From Bacteroidota bacterium (GTDB lineage: Bacteria > Bacteroidota > JABWAT01), in contig JABWAT010000004.1 in NCBI GenBank assembly GCA_013360915.1, positions 62,001-126,000 on the forward strand: a DNA stretch of 64,000 nucleotides. The letters are read 5' to 3'. The notes beneath the pieces were generated by a model. The model saw only the letters and a list, made by a program, of their open reading frames with translations, had not been told where the DNA came from and did not search any database. This document shows positions 8,918-17,251 of this stretch, piece by piece. A program made the translations under genes and the position numbers. Every line of letters starts with the position of its first letter. Within the stretch, counting starts at the first letter, position 1.

Positions 8918-8941
8918 CAAGGAAAACACCTGTTCTCAGCT

Positions 8942-8971
8942 CTTCGACTTTGTCATTGAGCTCAGTCGAAG
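8942..8971 (+). repeat. REP-like palindrome
   Basis: CTTCGACT (8942-8949) and AGTCGAAG (8964-8971) form a perfect 8-bp dyad. The core resembles the CTTCGACT...CTCAGTCGAAG palindromes dispersed between genes in many Bacteroidota genomes. Only one copy is in this window, so the repeat status is inferred from memory of that family. Confidence 0.5.
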
Positions 8972-8996
8972 TACCGATTAAGAACCAAAAATTTAA

Positions 8997-9022
8997 AACC
9001 CGGTGATGAGCCGGGTTTTTTT
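8997..9022 (+). terminator. Terminator after citrate synthase
   Basis: Stem AACCCGG/CCGGGTT with a seven-base loop followed by a T run ending at 9022. Confidence 0.85.
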
Positions 9023-9404
9023 ATGTAATTGCAGGCACCGGCCAGCCGACACCATTGTGAGCGAAGAACCCTTTAAGACCAATGTTGTTGTCTGAAGCCC
9101 GATTGATCGGGACGAGTTCAATTGTTTTCCGATCCGGAGTGCTACGAACAAATAAAAAATCGGCCGGCCGTGCAGGTTCCCGATCAAAGCCGCCGGATGT
9201 GAACTTTTCAGATGAAAAAGTATCCCTGCAGTGCAAACTACATTTGCAGGTTCCTTGTGTGACGGGTGCAAGAATAAAAATCCGCCCTTCTCACCTCCCC
9301 ACCGAAACAACTTTTTCTGGCGGAACGAGAATTGGCTCGATTCCCCCTAATCTGAAACCCCGCCATCCACATTCCGTATGCCCGTCCTTTCACCTGATAG
9401 ATGG
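9023..9404. other. Intergenic stretch without a convincing gene
   Basis: About 380 bp between the gltA terminator and the next lipoprotein. The minus strand holds a 71-codon frame (9021-9236) whose last 60 residues look protein-like in composition (for example FFAHNGVGWPVPAIT), but it starts without a ribosome site and runs into the gltA terminator. It may be a decayed gene end. I see no RNA gene or clear promoter. Confidence 0.3.
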
Positions 9405-9410
9405 ATGCTG

Positions 9411-10673
9411 ATGCGGGTACTTCTCCTTTTCTTTTTATTGCTTTTAACCGCCTGCACACCCGAGGTGCCTGTTACCGACCAGGAACGCCTTGCTTCACTG
9501 ACTCCTTACCTGTCGCCCATCCGCAGCATCGATCCCACTGATGATGATTTCTCCGATCTGCAGCCCGTCAAGGACATTCTGAAGGATAAATCCATTGTTC
9601 TGCTCGGCGAACAATCGCACGGGGATGGTGCCACTTTTCAGGCGAAAATCCGGTTAATCCGGTTTCTTCATCGGGAAATGGGCTTTTCCGCCCTTGTCAT
9701 GGAGAGCGGATTGGCAGATTGTGAACTGGCTGAACGGGCGATGAATGGCGGAATACCGGCCTGGGATGCCATGAGCCATTCTGTCTTCGATATCTGGACC
9801 GGAAGCAGGCAGGTCCAACCATTATTTGCCCTCATCGATTCCGCCCGGCAAGCCGGAAATCCAATCCGGTTGGCGGGCATGGATCTTCAAATCACCGGCT
9901 CTTTCGGCCGCGATTCGCTTAATCTGGTTCTGAACCGGTATTTCCGGAGCCAATCCCTGCCCGACACCCTTACCCGGCCGGTGCTCTCAGTTGTCGATTC
10001 CATGCTGATTCATAAACGTCCGGCAAAAAAGGTATCCGATCAGGCGGCAGACCGCTTTCAGGTTTCGGCTCAGCACGTATTGACCTTAACCGCTGCCGAT
10101 TCATTGCGTTGGGAGCGCCAGGTTCTGAAAAGTTTTCTCACCTTCTTCCGGTTCAGCCGGCTTGCCGATTTTAACAAACCCGATCCTGCTATATTCAACC
10201 TTCGTGATCAGCAGATGGCGGACAACCTGAACTGGCTGATAAAATCCGGTCTGAAGGGTAGGAAAATCATGGTATGGGCAGCGTCTTCCCACCTTTCAAG
10301 AAACCGGCATCTGCTGATGGGACGCCAGGATCCCGATACGGCCATGATTCCCATGGGACATTTACTCTGGCAGATGCATGGTGAAAAGGTCTATTGTCTT
10401 GGGTTCTCTGCAGGTGATGGGAAAGTCGCCATCCGCGACCGGATTTTCTGGGACCTCGCCTTTCCGCAACCCGGTTCACTTGAGTCGGTCCTGATGGCAT
10501 CACCCGGCCGCCATCTGTGGCTCGATTTTTCATCACTTCCCGATGGTCACTGGCTGCATCAGCCCTTGCGAGCCCGCCCTTATGGATACTCCGTCATGAC
10601 CGGAAAATGGACGGGAATGATGGATGGCCTTTTCTTCATCCGGACGATGACACCCAGCACCGGAATTCACTGA
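9411..10673 (+). CDS. Erythromycin-esterase-like lipoprotein
   Basis: A secreted lipoprotein of the erythromycin esterase / succinoglycan biosynthesis family. The ATG at 9411 gives a short signal with lipobox LTAC; ATGs at 9378 and 9405 are alternatives and no ribosome site decides. The family's catalytic region is visible as VLLGEQSHGDGATFQAK (Glu and His of GEQSHG), followed by VMESG and a later LAGMDLQ. Despite the family name, most members have unknown esterase substrates and drug resistance should not be assumed. The ABC exporter genes follow 22 bp downstream. Confidence 0.82.
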   Translation: MRVLLLFFLLLLTACTPEVPVTDQERLASLTPYLSPIRSIDPTDDDFSDLQPVKDILKDKSIVLLGEQSHGDGATFQAKIRLIRFLHREMGFSALVMESGLADCELAERAMNGGIPAWDAMSHSVFDIWTGSRQVQPLFALIDSARQAGNPIRLAGMDLQITGSFGRDSLNLVLNRYFRSQSLPDTLTRPVLSVVDSMLIHKRPAKKVSDQAADRFQVSAQHVLTLTAADSLRWERQVLKSFLTFFRFSRLADFNKPDPAIFNLRDQQMADNLNWLIKSGLKGRKIMVWAASSHLSRNRHLLMGRQDPDTAMIPMGHLLWQMHGEKVYCLGFSAGDGKVAIRDRIFWDLAFPQPGSLESVLMASPGRHLWLDFSSLPDGHWLHQPLRARPYGYSVMTGKWTGMMDGLFFIRTMTPSTGIH

Positions 10674-10695
10674 AAAACTACAGGAACTCATTTTC

Positions 10696-11598
10696 ATGAT
10701 CACTCTAAATCAGGTTCGTTTTCTTTATGATCAGACACCCGTGGTGCGGGATGTGTCTTTGCACGTTCCCAAGGGATCCATCTTCGGATTTGCGGGTCCG
10801 AACGGAGCCGGAAAAACCACCACGCTTAAACTGATTCTGGGTTTGCTTCAGCCTGACACCGGTTCCATCCGGATCCGGAATCTCGATCTCGCCCATCACC
10901 GGAAGGAAGTGCTGTCAAAAACCGGCTCACTGATTGAAACGCCTTCCCTGTACCCGCATCTGACCGCTGCTGAAAACCTGGAAATTTCACGTCGTGTATA
11001 CCGGGTCCCGGTGTCACGGATTGATGAAGTACTCAGTCTGACGGGCATTCATGCGGCAAAACATAAAAAGGTGAAGGCCTTTTCACTCGGAATGAAACAG
11101 CGGCTGGGAATTGCCCTGGCTTTGTTGCATGAACCCGACCTGCTGATTCTCGATGAACCCATCAACGGACTCGATCCGGGTGGGATTCTGGAATTCAGGG
11201 ATTTACTGAAATCACTGGTGGAAGAAAAAGGAATGACGGTGCTGATTTCAAGTCATATCCTTTCCGAACTGGAATTGGTGATCACCCATGCCGGTATCAT
11301 TTCCGAAGGAACCATCCGTTTTCACGGCACCATGGCTGACCTGCAGTCACTCAGCCGTTCCCGCTTGATTCTGGAGGTATCCGATCCTTCCTCTGCCGCA
11401 GAGATGATTGGTAAGATCACCCCGTGTTTTTCCGATCAGTCGAGGCTCATCATCCCCGAAGGAAGCCGGGAAATGGCGGCCCATCTGGTGCGCGAGCTGA
11501 CCGCGGCCGGGCAGTCGGTTTATCAGGTCGTCGCCGATAAACCAAATCTTGAATCGGTTTTTCATGAACTAATCAGGAAGGATCCTGAACATGTCTGA
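10696..11598 (+). CDS. ABC transporter ATP-binding protein
   Basis: A 300-residue ATPase subunit of an export-type ABC-2 transporter. Walker A GPNGAGKTT is at 34-42, the signature SLGMKQR near 129-135 and Walker B LLILDEP at 148-154, with the D-loop GLDP after it. About 80 C-terminal residues form the extra domain common to lantibiotic and bacitracin type exporters. It overlaps the permease gene by 8 bp. The cargo is unknown. Confidence 0.92.
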   Translation: MITLNQVRFLYDQTPVVRDVSLHVPKGSIFGFAGPNGAGKTTTLKLILGLLQPDTGSIRIRNLDLAHHRKEVLSKTGSLIETPSLYPHLTAAENLEISRRVYRVPVSRIDEVLSLTGIHAAKHKKVKAFSLGMKQRLGIALALLHEPDLLILDEPINGLDPGGILEFRDLLKSLVEEKGMTVLISSHILSELELVITHAGIISEGTIRFHGTMADLQSLSRSRLILEVSDPSSAAEMIGKITPCFSDQSRLIIPEGSREMAAHLVRELTAAGQSVYQVVADKPNLESVFHELIRKDPEHV

Positions 11599-12340
11599 TT
11601 TTCTTACGCTGGTCTCCTGCGAGCTGATTAAACTGCGGCGGAATCTGGCTCTCTGGATGGTCGGAATTGCCCCCCTGTTTGTAGTGTCGCTTCAGGCGCT
11701 CATCTGGCTGAATTTGAAGGAAGGGCTTGGATTTGATGCCGACCTCTGGCTGACGTTTTTCTCCAACATTCTGTCCATCTGGAGCCTGTTCATGTTCCCG
11801 ATGTTTACATCCCTCGTGGTGGCTTTGATTTATCAGTATGAACATACCACTGGTGGATGGCTCCGGACGGGAACGTACCCGGTCCCATCATGGATGATTC
11901 TTGCAGCCAAACAACTCTCTGCGCTGATTCTGCTGACCGGAAGCACCATTCTTCTGGTCGTTTTCACGGTGCTGGGTGGCTGGATCACCGGTTACTTTCA
12001 CCCGGTGATTGAGATGCCCGCTCTTATTCCCTGGCCCGAGGTGCTGGTGCGGACTGCCAAAATCTGGTCAGCATCCCTCCTGGTGCTTGGTATTCAGAAT
12101 TGGGTCAGTTTACGCTGGACATCCTTGTCGGTTCCCATCGGAACGGGAATTGGCGGCACCTTTGTCGCCTTGTTCGCCACCAGTTGGAAGTATGGCTATC
12201 TGTATCCATGGCTGCTGCCGCTCAACAGTATTTACGGAACCGATGGTCGTGATCAGATTGCCTTTCTGACCGGAGCCATTGGGGGAATGACGGTACTGAT
12301 CCTGATGCTGATCACCGAACGCAATACCCGGAAAGGGTAG
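11591..12340 (+). CDS. ABC-2 type permease
   Basis: A 249-residue inner-membrane protein with six predicted helices, partner of the ATPase that overlaps its start. The layout of an N-terminal cytoplasmic LISCELIKLRR-like helix, a YEHTTGGWLRTGTYPVP cytoplasmic loop and late helices fits the MutE/EpiE/BcrB permease group that moves peptides or protects against them. A bidirectional terminator follows 137 bp downstream. Substrate not predictable. Confidence 0.85.
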   Translation: MSDFLTLVSCELIKLRRNLALWMVGIAPLFVVSLQALIWLNLKEGLGFDADLWLTFFSNILSIWSLFMFPMFTSLVVALIYQYEHTTGGWLRTGTYPVPSWMILAAKQLSALILLTGSTILLVVFTVLGGWITGYFHPVIEMPALIPWPEVLVRTAKIWSASLLVLGIQNWVSLRWTSLSVPIGTGIGGTFVALFATSWKYGYLYPWLLPLNSIYGTDGRDQIAFLTGAIGGMTVLILMLITERNTRKG

Positions 12341-12476
12341 ACGCGACCTAGTCACCGGGTTAGCGGGAAATGAGAGGGGATTGATGCAGACCGTGTCTGC
12401 GGTTATTTGGAATCCGCCTTCATGGGGGCGGGAAATGCGACCGTTTCCCTGCGCAGGAACAGATTTGAGTTAAATG

Positions 12477-12505
12477 AAAAAACCCGGTTCGTCACCGGGT
12501 TTTTT
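12477..12505. terminator. Bidirectional terminator
   Basis: Stem AACCCGGT/ACCGGGTT (12481-12488 with 12494-12501) flanked by an A run on the left and a T run on the right. It serves the ABC operon on the plus strand and the TPR lipoprotein gene ending at 12547 on the minus strand. Confidence 0.85.
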
Positions 12506-12546
12506 CTATTATCAATCACGGTCTCAGGGGGAAGCCGTCGGGCTTC

Positions 12547-13677
12547 TCATTTAAACCGGTCGAAGGCTTCCTTGGCTTTGTCATTCATGCCAAGTGCCGT
12601 ATACACCTGCCCGAGAACGGTCCAGAAAACCACATCATCGGTGCGCGAGTCTTTGACTGCTTCCAGATAAGGAAGAGCCTTTTTGAAATAGTCGAGATGG
12701 CTCTTATCCTGAGCAATCTTTTCTTTTTTCTTACGATCCTTTTCTTTGCTGTAGGCTTCTTCAATGGCATCCTGACGCTTTTTACCTAACCGCAGATAGG
12801 CAACACCCAGGTTGTAGCTGGCTTCTTTGTAATCGGGACGGATGGCAAGGGCCCCTTCGAAGTATTTTACCGATTCTTCATAGGAATCCTTATTCAGCAG
12901 CAGAACCCCGACGTTGTACTTCATGACCTCATTGGACGGATTGGCGTCCGAAGCATCCATAAAGGCCTTCAGGGCATCATCGGCACGGCCTGCATCAATG
13001 TAAGTCTGAGCGATGGTCTCGTACAGGTAATTCTGGGTTACATATTTTGATGATTTATATTTCTCGAGAAATGCAATGGCTGAATTGTAGTCAGATAAAT
13101 TCTTATAAGCCTGAACAGCCAGATTGAGGATGGCCTCATCTTCATGTTTTTTACCAATGTACGTCTGGACCGATGCAGGAACCTCGTTGTACAATTTAGC
13201 ATTGAACTGAGCAATGGCAATGTACTGATAGGTCAGTGCTGAGTCGGGTTGAATCTCGGCTGCGATTTTAAACTTTTCAATGGCCTTCAGGTAGTTTTCC
13301 GGATTTTCCTCGGCAGTTTGAACCAGTTTGGTTCCATTGTTGATTTCGTTGGCCCAACCGTTCTGAATACGGGCTTCGGCATCCTTCTTTTGTTCCGGTT
13401 TGAAACCGACCTTCAGTCCCTCGCGGAAGGCAGCGGCCATTTTCACGGTTTCCTTCATATCATAAAGAATGATACCCTTGTAATAATAGGCTTCGGCATT
13501 GGTGGGATTTTTGGCAATCTCGGCATTGACCGAACTGAGCGCTTTATCCAGTTGTTTCTGCTGGATGTACAGTTTGGCGGATGTCATTTCCTTGGAACCG
13601 CCGCAGCCGTCGATGCCCATCATAAGGTATCCGGTTGCCAGAATACCCGTGGTGAGCAGGATGGATTTGAGTGTCAT
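12547..13677 (-). CDS. TPR-repeat lipoprotein
   Basis: A 376-residue protein with an N-terminal signal ending at a probable lipobox (GIDGC, Cys25) and then about eight tetratricopeptide units, for example NPTNAEAYYYKGIILYDM and RPDYKEASYNLGVAYLRLG. A lysine/glutamate-rich helix (residues 300-330) interrupts the last repeats. TPR lipoproteins act as periplasmic scaffolds; the partner here is unknown. The ATG has GAGGAG upstream. It is convergent with the ABC operon. Confidence 0.82.
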   Translation of the reverse strand: MTLKSILLTTGILATGYLMMGIDGCGGSKEMTSAKLYIQQKQLDKALSSVNAEIAKNPTNAEAYYYKGIILYDMKETVKMAAAFREGLKVGFKPEQKKDAEARIQNGWANEINNGTKLVQTAEENPENYLKAIEKFKIAAEIQPDSALTYQYIAIAQFNAKLYNEVPASVQTYIGKKHEDEAILNLAVQAYKNLSDYNSAIAFLEKYKSSKYVTQNYLYETIAQTYIDAGRADDALKAFMDASDANPSNEVMKYNVGVLLLNKDSYEESVKYFEGALAIRPDYKEASYNLGVAYLRLGKKRQDAIEEAYSKEKDRKKKEKIAQDKSHLDYFKKALPYLEAVKDSRTDDVVFWTVLGQVYTALGMNDKAKEAFDRFK

Positions 13678-13738
13678 GAACAGTTACTCCTCGTGTTTGT
13701 CAGGTTAATTAAGATAATAGAGTTTTTTAGTCAGATGA

Positions 13739-14773
13739 TCAACCGGGCTCCGAAAAAAGATCGGCGCCCCCTTTGGGTCGGGGTTTCAGTCCAAGCTGCT
13801 CACGGGCCAGCCGGGTGATTTCGCGTCCGCGGGCGGTGCGGACCAGATAGCCTTCCTGAATCAGGTAGGGTTCATACACTTCTTCAAGGGTGCCGGCCTC
13901 TTCGCCCACTGCCACGGCCAGAGAGTTGATCCCGACCGGTCCGCCCGAGAATTTGTCGTTCAGGGTGACGAGAATCCGTTTATCCATCTCATCGAGTCCG
14001 AGATGATCCACATCAAGGGCATTCAGGGCCATGTCAGCAATGGGCTTGTCAATGCGGCCTTTGCCCTTCACTTCGGCGAAATCGCGGGTGCGGCGAAGCA
14101 GACGGTTGGCGATACGGGGGGTTCCCCGGGAGCGTCTTGCAATTTCCATGGCGCCATCCGGATCGACCGGAACGCCCAGCAGTCCGGCTGACCGGTTGAT
14201 GATCTTATAGAGAAGCTGATGATCGTAGTAATCCAGACGGAAGTTGATCCCAAACCGGGCACGAAGGGGTGCAGTGAGCAGACCGGACCGGGTGGTAGCT
14301 CCAACCAGGGTGAATCGGGGTAATCCGAGTTTCACACTGCGGGCATTGGGGCCTGCATCAATCATGATATCGAGCTGAAAATCTTCCATGGCCGAATACA
14401 GATACTCTTCGACCACCGGATTGAGACGGTGGATTTCATCAATAAAAAGCACATCGCCGGCTTCGAGATTGGTGAGCAGGCCTGCCAGGTCGGAAGGTTT
14501 ATCCAGCACGGGGCCCGATGTTGAAACGATCCGGGCGTTCATTTCGTTTGCGATGATGTACGACAGGGTGGTTTTCCCCAATCCCGGCGGACCGAACAGC
14601 AGCACGTGATCGAGCGCTTCTCTGCGACGGCGGGCGGCGGTTACAAAGACCGTCAGGTTATCAATGATCTTTTGCTGACCGACAAAGTCATCGAACGATT
14701 TCGGCCTCAGGGCCGCTTCGGCATCTTTTTCCTGAGTGGAAACCGTTTTGTCGAGCAGGGGTGAAACAGACAT
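13739..14773 (-). CDS. ruvB: Holliday junction branch migration helicase RuvB
   Basis: The ring ATPase that drives branch migration with RuvA. Walker [10 protein letters not shown] is at 61-69, followed by the RuvB signatures [18 protein letters not shown] and [11 protein letters not shown], and the C-terminal winged helix with GREITRLA. I place the start at the internal ATG 14773 (MSVSPLLDK), giving 344 residues, the usual length; the frame opens 12 codons earlier. No ruvA or ruvC is adjacent. Confidence 0.96.
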   Translation of the reverse strand: MSVSPLLDKTVSTQEKDAEAALRPKSFDDFVGQQKIIDNLTVFVTAARRRREALDHVLLFGPPGLGKTTLSYIIANEMNARIVSTSGPVLDKPSDLAGLLTNLEAGDVLFIDEIHRLNPVVEEYLYSAMEDFQLDIMIDAGPNARSVKLGLPRFTLVGATTRSGLLTAPLRARFGINFRLDYYDHQLLYKIINRSAGLLGVPVDPDGAMEIARRSRGTPRIANRLLRRTRDFAEVKGKGRIDKPIADMALNALDVDHLGLDEMDKRILVTLNDKFSGGPVGINSLAVAVGEEAGTLEEVYEPYLIQEGYLVRTARGREITRLAREQLGLKPRPKGGADLFSEPG

Positions 14774-14901
14774 AACCACAAAAGTCAGGTTTTTTAAATA
14801 ACTTATCAAATCGAACCCGGTTTACTGTAATGATGTTTTAATCTGACACCCTTTCAGATACCATTTTAAATCGGGAAATTAGCTTCCTATCATTTTTGCC
14901 T

Positions 14902-15360
14902 ATGTTCTATTCCAAAAAGACTGAATATCTCATCAGGGCCCTGCTGGTAATCGGTGATCCCTGGCCCGCCCCCACCTTTGTATCGGTGGAAACCATCCTG
15001 AAGCAAACCAAACTTCCCCGGGCCCTGACCCTCAAATTGCTGAATCAGTGCGTCAAACAGGGACTGCTCGAATCCATTATCGGGAAATCGGGTGGTTACC
15101 GTTTTCTTCGGAAACCCGATGAAATCACCCTGCTTGAAATCAAACTCCAGTTCGATCCGGCCAACCATTGGGATGGATGCGCGCTTGGACTTGCCTTCTG
15201 CTCAGAGGCCAATCCCTGTGCCCTTCATAATCAGTGGAAAGCGCTTCGTGAACCGCTGATCCGGTTTATTTCGGAAACCACCTTTGATCGTCTGATTGCC
15301 GAGTACCGCAAAAACCGCAGCCTGATCCCATCCCTCGTCCGGCTTCTTCCTCCGGGTTGA
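14902..15360 (+). CDS. Rrf2-family transcriptional regulator with [Fe-S] cysteines
   Basis: A 152-residue winged-helix regulator. The DNA-binding half shows the family layout ending in GKSGGYRFLRKPDEITLLEI. Three cysteines at 93, 100 and 106 (CALGLAFC...C) match the cluster-binding loop of IscR/NsrR relatives, so it probably senses Fe-S status, redox or nitric oxide. The ATG at 14902 is preferred to a TTG two codons earlier. It is divergent from ruvB and precedes a porin gene on the same strand, which is one possible target. Confidence 0.88.
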   Translation: MFYSKKTEYLIRALLVIGDPWPAPTFVSVETILKQTKLPRALTLKLLNQCVKQGLLESIIGKSGGYRFLRKPDEITLLEIKLQFDPANHWDGCALGLAFCSEANPCALHNQWKALREPLIRFISETTFDRLIAEYRKNRSLIPSLVRLLPPG

Positions 15361-15389
15361 CTTTTCCCGGCCCGGTTTCCCGATCTTTG
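15357..15389 (+). promoter_or_regulatory. Possible promoter of the 15.5-kb porin gene
   Basis: TTGACT (15357-15362) and GATCTTTG (15382-15389), spacer 19 bp, one mismatch to TAnnTTTG. It overlaps the Rrf2 stop codon. Confidence 0.35.
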
Positions 15390-15462
15390 CAGACCATCCG
15401 GCCAATTGTGTGTGTAATGGCAGGCCTTACTGGCTGCAAGATTTAAAGACAGGATTTCCTCT

Positions 15463-16584
15463 ATGCGTTTACGATCCATTCCGGTGATCCGGATTGCTTT
15501 GTTCATTTGTATCAGTTCCGCCAGCGGGTTGCTTGCACAGCCAGTTGCGACCCCACCGCCAGCCACCCCCCTTTCCGGGCTGGATATCAGCATGCAATGG
15601 TTTCTGGGATATGTGGCCGGGACCGACAAACAGTCGGCAAAAGATGAGTTCCTGCTGAAACGTGGTTACGTGGATATCCGGAAAAAAATAGACGACACCT
15701 TTTCCGGTAAAATCACCACCGATATCACAGTGGATAAGGAAGGTGACGGTAAAGGCGATGTGGAAGTCAGGTTAAAGTATCTGTACCTGAAAATGAATCT
15801 GGAATCGATGGCGCTTTTTCACAAACCCTACCTGGAGTTTGGAATGGTTCACACTCCCTGGATCGACTTTGAACAATCGATCAACAGGTACCGGGTTCAG
15901 GGCACCATGTTTATGGAACGGGCAAATGTGGTGGGATCGGCCGATTACGGCATTGTACTGATGTCAATGCTCGGGGGCGAAATGGATGAAGAGTATCAAA
16001 GGACGGTTCAGTCTTCCAACGCAGGCCGGTGGGGAAGTTTTTCGGTCGGCATCTTTAACGGAGGCGGCTATCATGCTCTGGAAGAAAACGCCAACAAGAC
16101 CGTTCAGGGCCGTTTAAGTCTCCGTCCGGTTCCTGATTATGTACCCGGATTTCAGGTGTCGGTTCATGGGGCGAGCGGCAGGGGGAATACCGAGTCAGCG
16201 CCGGACTGGCATTATCTGAGTGGGTTTCTTTCCTGGGAGTCGGCCTGGTTAACGCTGACGGCTGAACAGTTCTCGGGGAAAGGAACCTATGGCGGCGAGG
16301 TTGTGGAAACCGGACGTCCGAAAGATGCAGTTCCCATGATTGGTTATTCTGTTTTTGGCGATGTGAAACTGTGGGAAACCGGATTGAGTGTTTTCGGTCG
16401 TCATGATCATGTGGAAAAGTCGGGAACCCTGGTTAACGAAGAAAGCAACCGGATGATTACCGGCCTGGCCTGGACTTTTAAAAAGGGAAGTAAAATGATT
16501 CTGGATGTGGACCTGCTGAATCATTCGAAAGGTGCTGCCAAGGAATCCCGGCTGGCCGAACTGGTCATTGAACTGAGGTATTGA
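15463..16584 (+). CDS. Outer-membrane porin-like beta-barrel protein
   Basis: A 373-residue secreted protein with a signal peptide cut near residue 26 (GLLAQ). The rest is alternating aromatic/polar strands ending in the terminal ELRY typical of outer-membrane barrels. It recalls phosphate-selective-porin-like (OprO/P) barrels in length and in the KIDDTFSGKITTDI strand. It sits between the Rrf2 regulator and the tRNA array and is followed by a bidirectional terminator. Solute unknown. Confidence 0.72.
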   Translation: MRLRSIPVIRIALFICISSASGLLAQPVATPPPATPLSGLDISMQWFLGYVAGTDKQSAKDEFLLKRGYVDIRKKIDDTFSGKITTDITVDKEGDGKGDVEVRLKYLYLKMNLESMALFHKPYLEFGMVHTPWIDFEQSINRYRVQGTMFMERANVVGSADYGIVLMSMLGGEMDEEYQRTVQSSNAGRWGSFSVGIFNGGGYHALEENANKTVQGRLSLRPVPDYVPGFQVSVHGASGRGNTESAPDWHYLSGFLSWESAWLTLTAEQFSGKGTYGGEVVETGRPKDAVPMIGYSVFGDVKLWETGLSVFGRHDHVEKSGTLVNEESNRMITGLAWTFKKGSKMILDVDLLNHSKGAAKESRLAELVIELRY

Positions 16585-16594
16585 GGGATAAAAC

Positions 16595-16625
16595 AAAAAC
16601 GGCCAGTTTTCACCAGCCGTTTTTT
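16595..16625. terminator. Bidirectional terminator between the porin gene and the tRNA array
   Basis: AAAAACGGC (16595-16603) pairs with GCCGTTTTT (16616-16624). It ends the plus-strand porin gene, and on the minus strand the four-tRNA transcript whose last tRNA ends at 16627. Confidence 0.8.
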
Positions 16626-16626
16626 G

Positions 16627-16699
16627 TAGCCTGTACGGGATTCGAACCCGTGTTACCGCCGTGAAAGGGCGATGACCTAAACCCCTAGTCGAACAGGCC
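16627..16699 (-). tRNA. tRNA-Glu (anticodon TTC)
   Basis: The anticodon arm CGCCCTTTCACGGCG is nearly identical to the E. coli gene. The acceptor GGCCTGT pairs with ACAGGCT, leaving a G-U first pair. The T arm is ACGGGTTCGAATCCCGT. Last of four tRNAs in the array; CCA not encoded. Confidence 0.96.
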
Positions 16700-16722
16700 G
16701 TTATGTCAAATCCAATCAGTGG

Positions 16723-16885
<163 letters not shown>

Positions 16886-16953
16886 AAAGGACTGCAAAGA
16901 TAGATAACAAAAATTTCCGACGCAATACCCCTGGCCACGTGTGGACCGAGTGG

Positions 16954-17028
16954 TCGGGGTGCCGAGATTCGAACTCGGGACCTCCTGCTCCCAAGGCAGG
17001 CGCGCTAACCAGGCTGCGCTACACCCCG
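16954..17028 (-). tRNA. tRNA-Pro (anticodon TGG)
   Basis: Starts with C1 of CGGGGTG pairing with CACCCCG, a hallmark of bacterial tRNA-Pro. Anticodon loop CTTGGGA on a CCTGC/GCAGG stem. CCA follows at 16951-16953. First tRNA of the array, 16 bp after its promoter. Confidence 0.96.
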
Positions 17029-17043
17029 TTTTTAAAGGGAGCA

Positions 17044-17074
17044 CAAAGATACGGGAATGATTTTTTTATGTCAA
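17044..17074 (-). promoter_or_regulatory. Promoter of the Pro-Arg-His-Glu tRNA array
   Basis: Minus strand: consensus TTGACA (17069-17074), 17-bp spacer, TATCTTTG (17044-17051). The best promoter in the window. Confidence 0.85.
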
Positions 17075-17175
17075 TAGAATTTTTCAGTTCCGGAAATGAT
17101 TCTTAAGTGGTTGTCATTCAATGAGTTAGGTGGTTTTTCGGGGTGTTTCATGCTCTCTTTGGCGATTGGTTTGCT

Positions 17176-17206
17176 TTGACTTTATGCCAAATCCCTTCTA
17201 ATTTAG
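17176..17206 (+). promoter_or_regulatory. Promoter of the GAF/GGDEF-like gene
   Basis: TTGACT (17176-17181), 17-bp spacer, TAATTTAG (17199-17206), about 46 bp before the ATG at 17252. Confidence 0.65.
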
Positions 17207-17251
17207 CAGGTTACGATGGAAAATTGTTTCCACTGAAAACGGGTTTACCAG

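Noticed and set aside
7646-8929. A 427-codon ORF antisense to citrate synthase
   Set aside because: It mirrors gltA codon by codon, has no ribosome site, and gltA has all catalytic residues on the plus strand.
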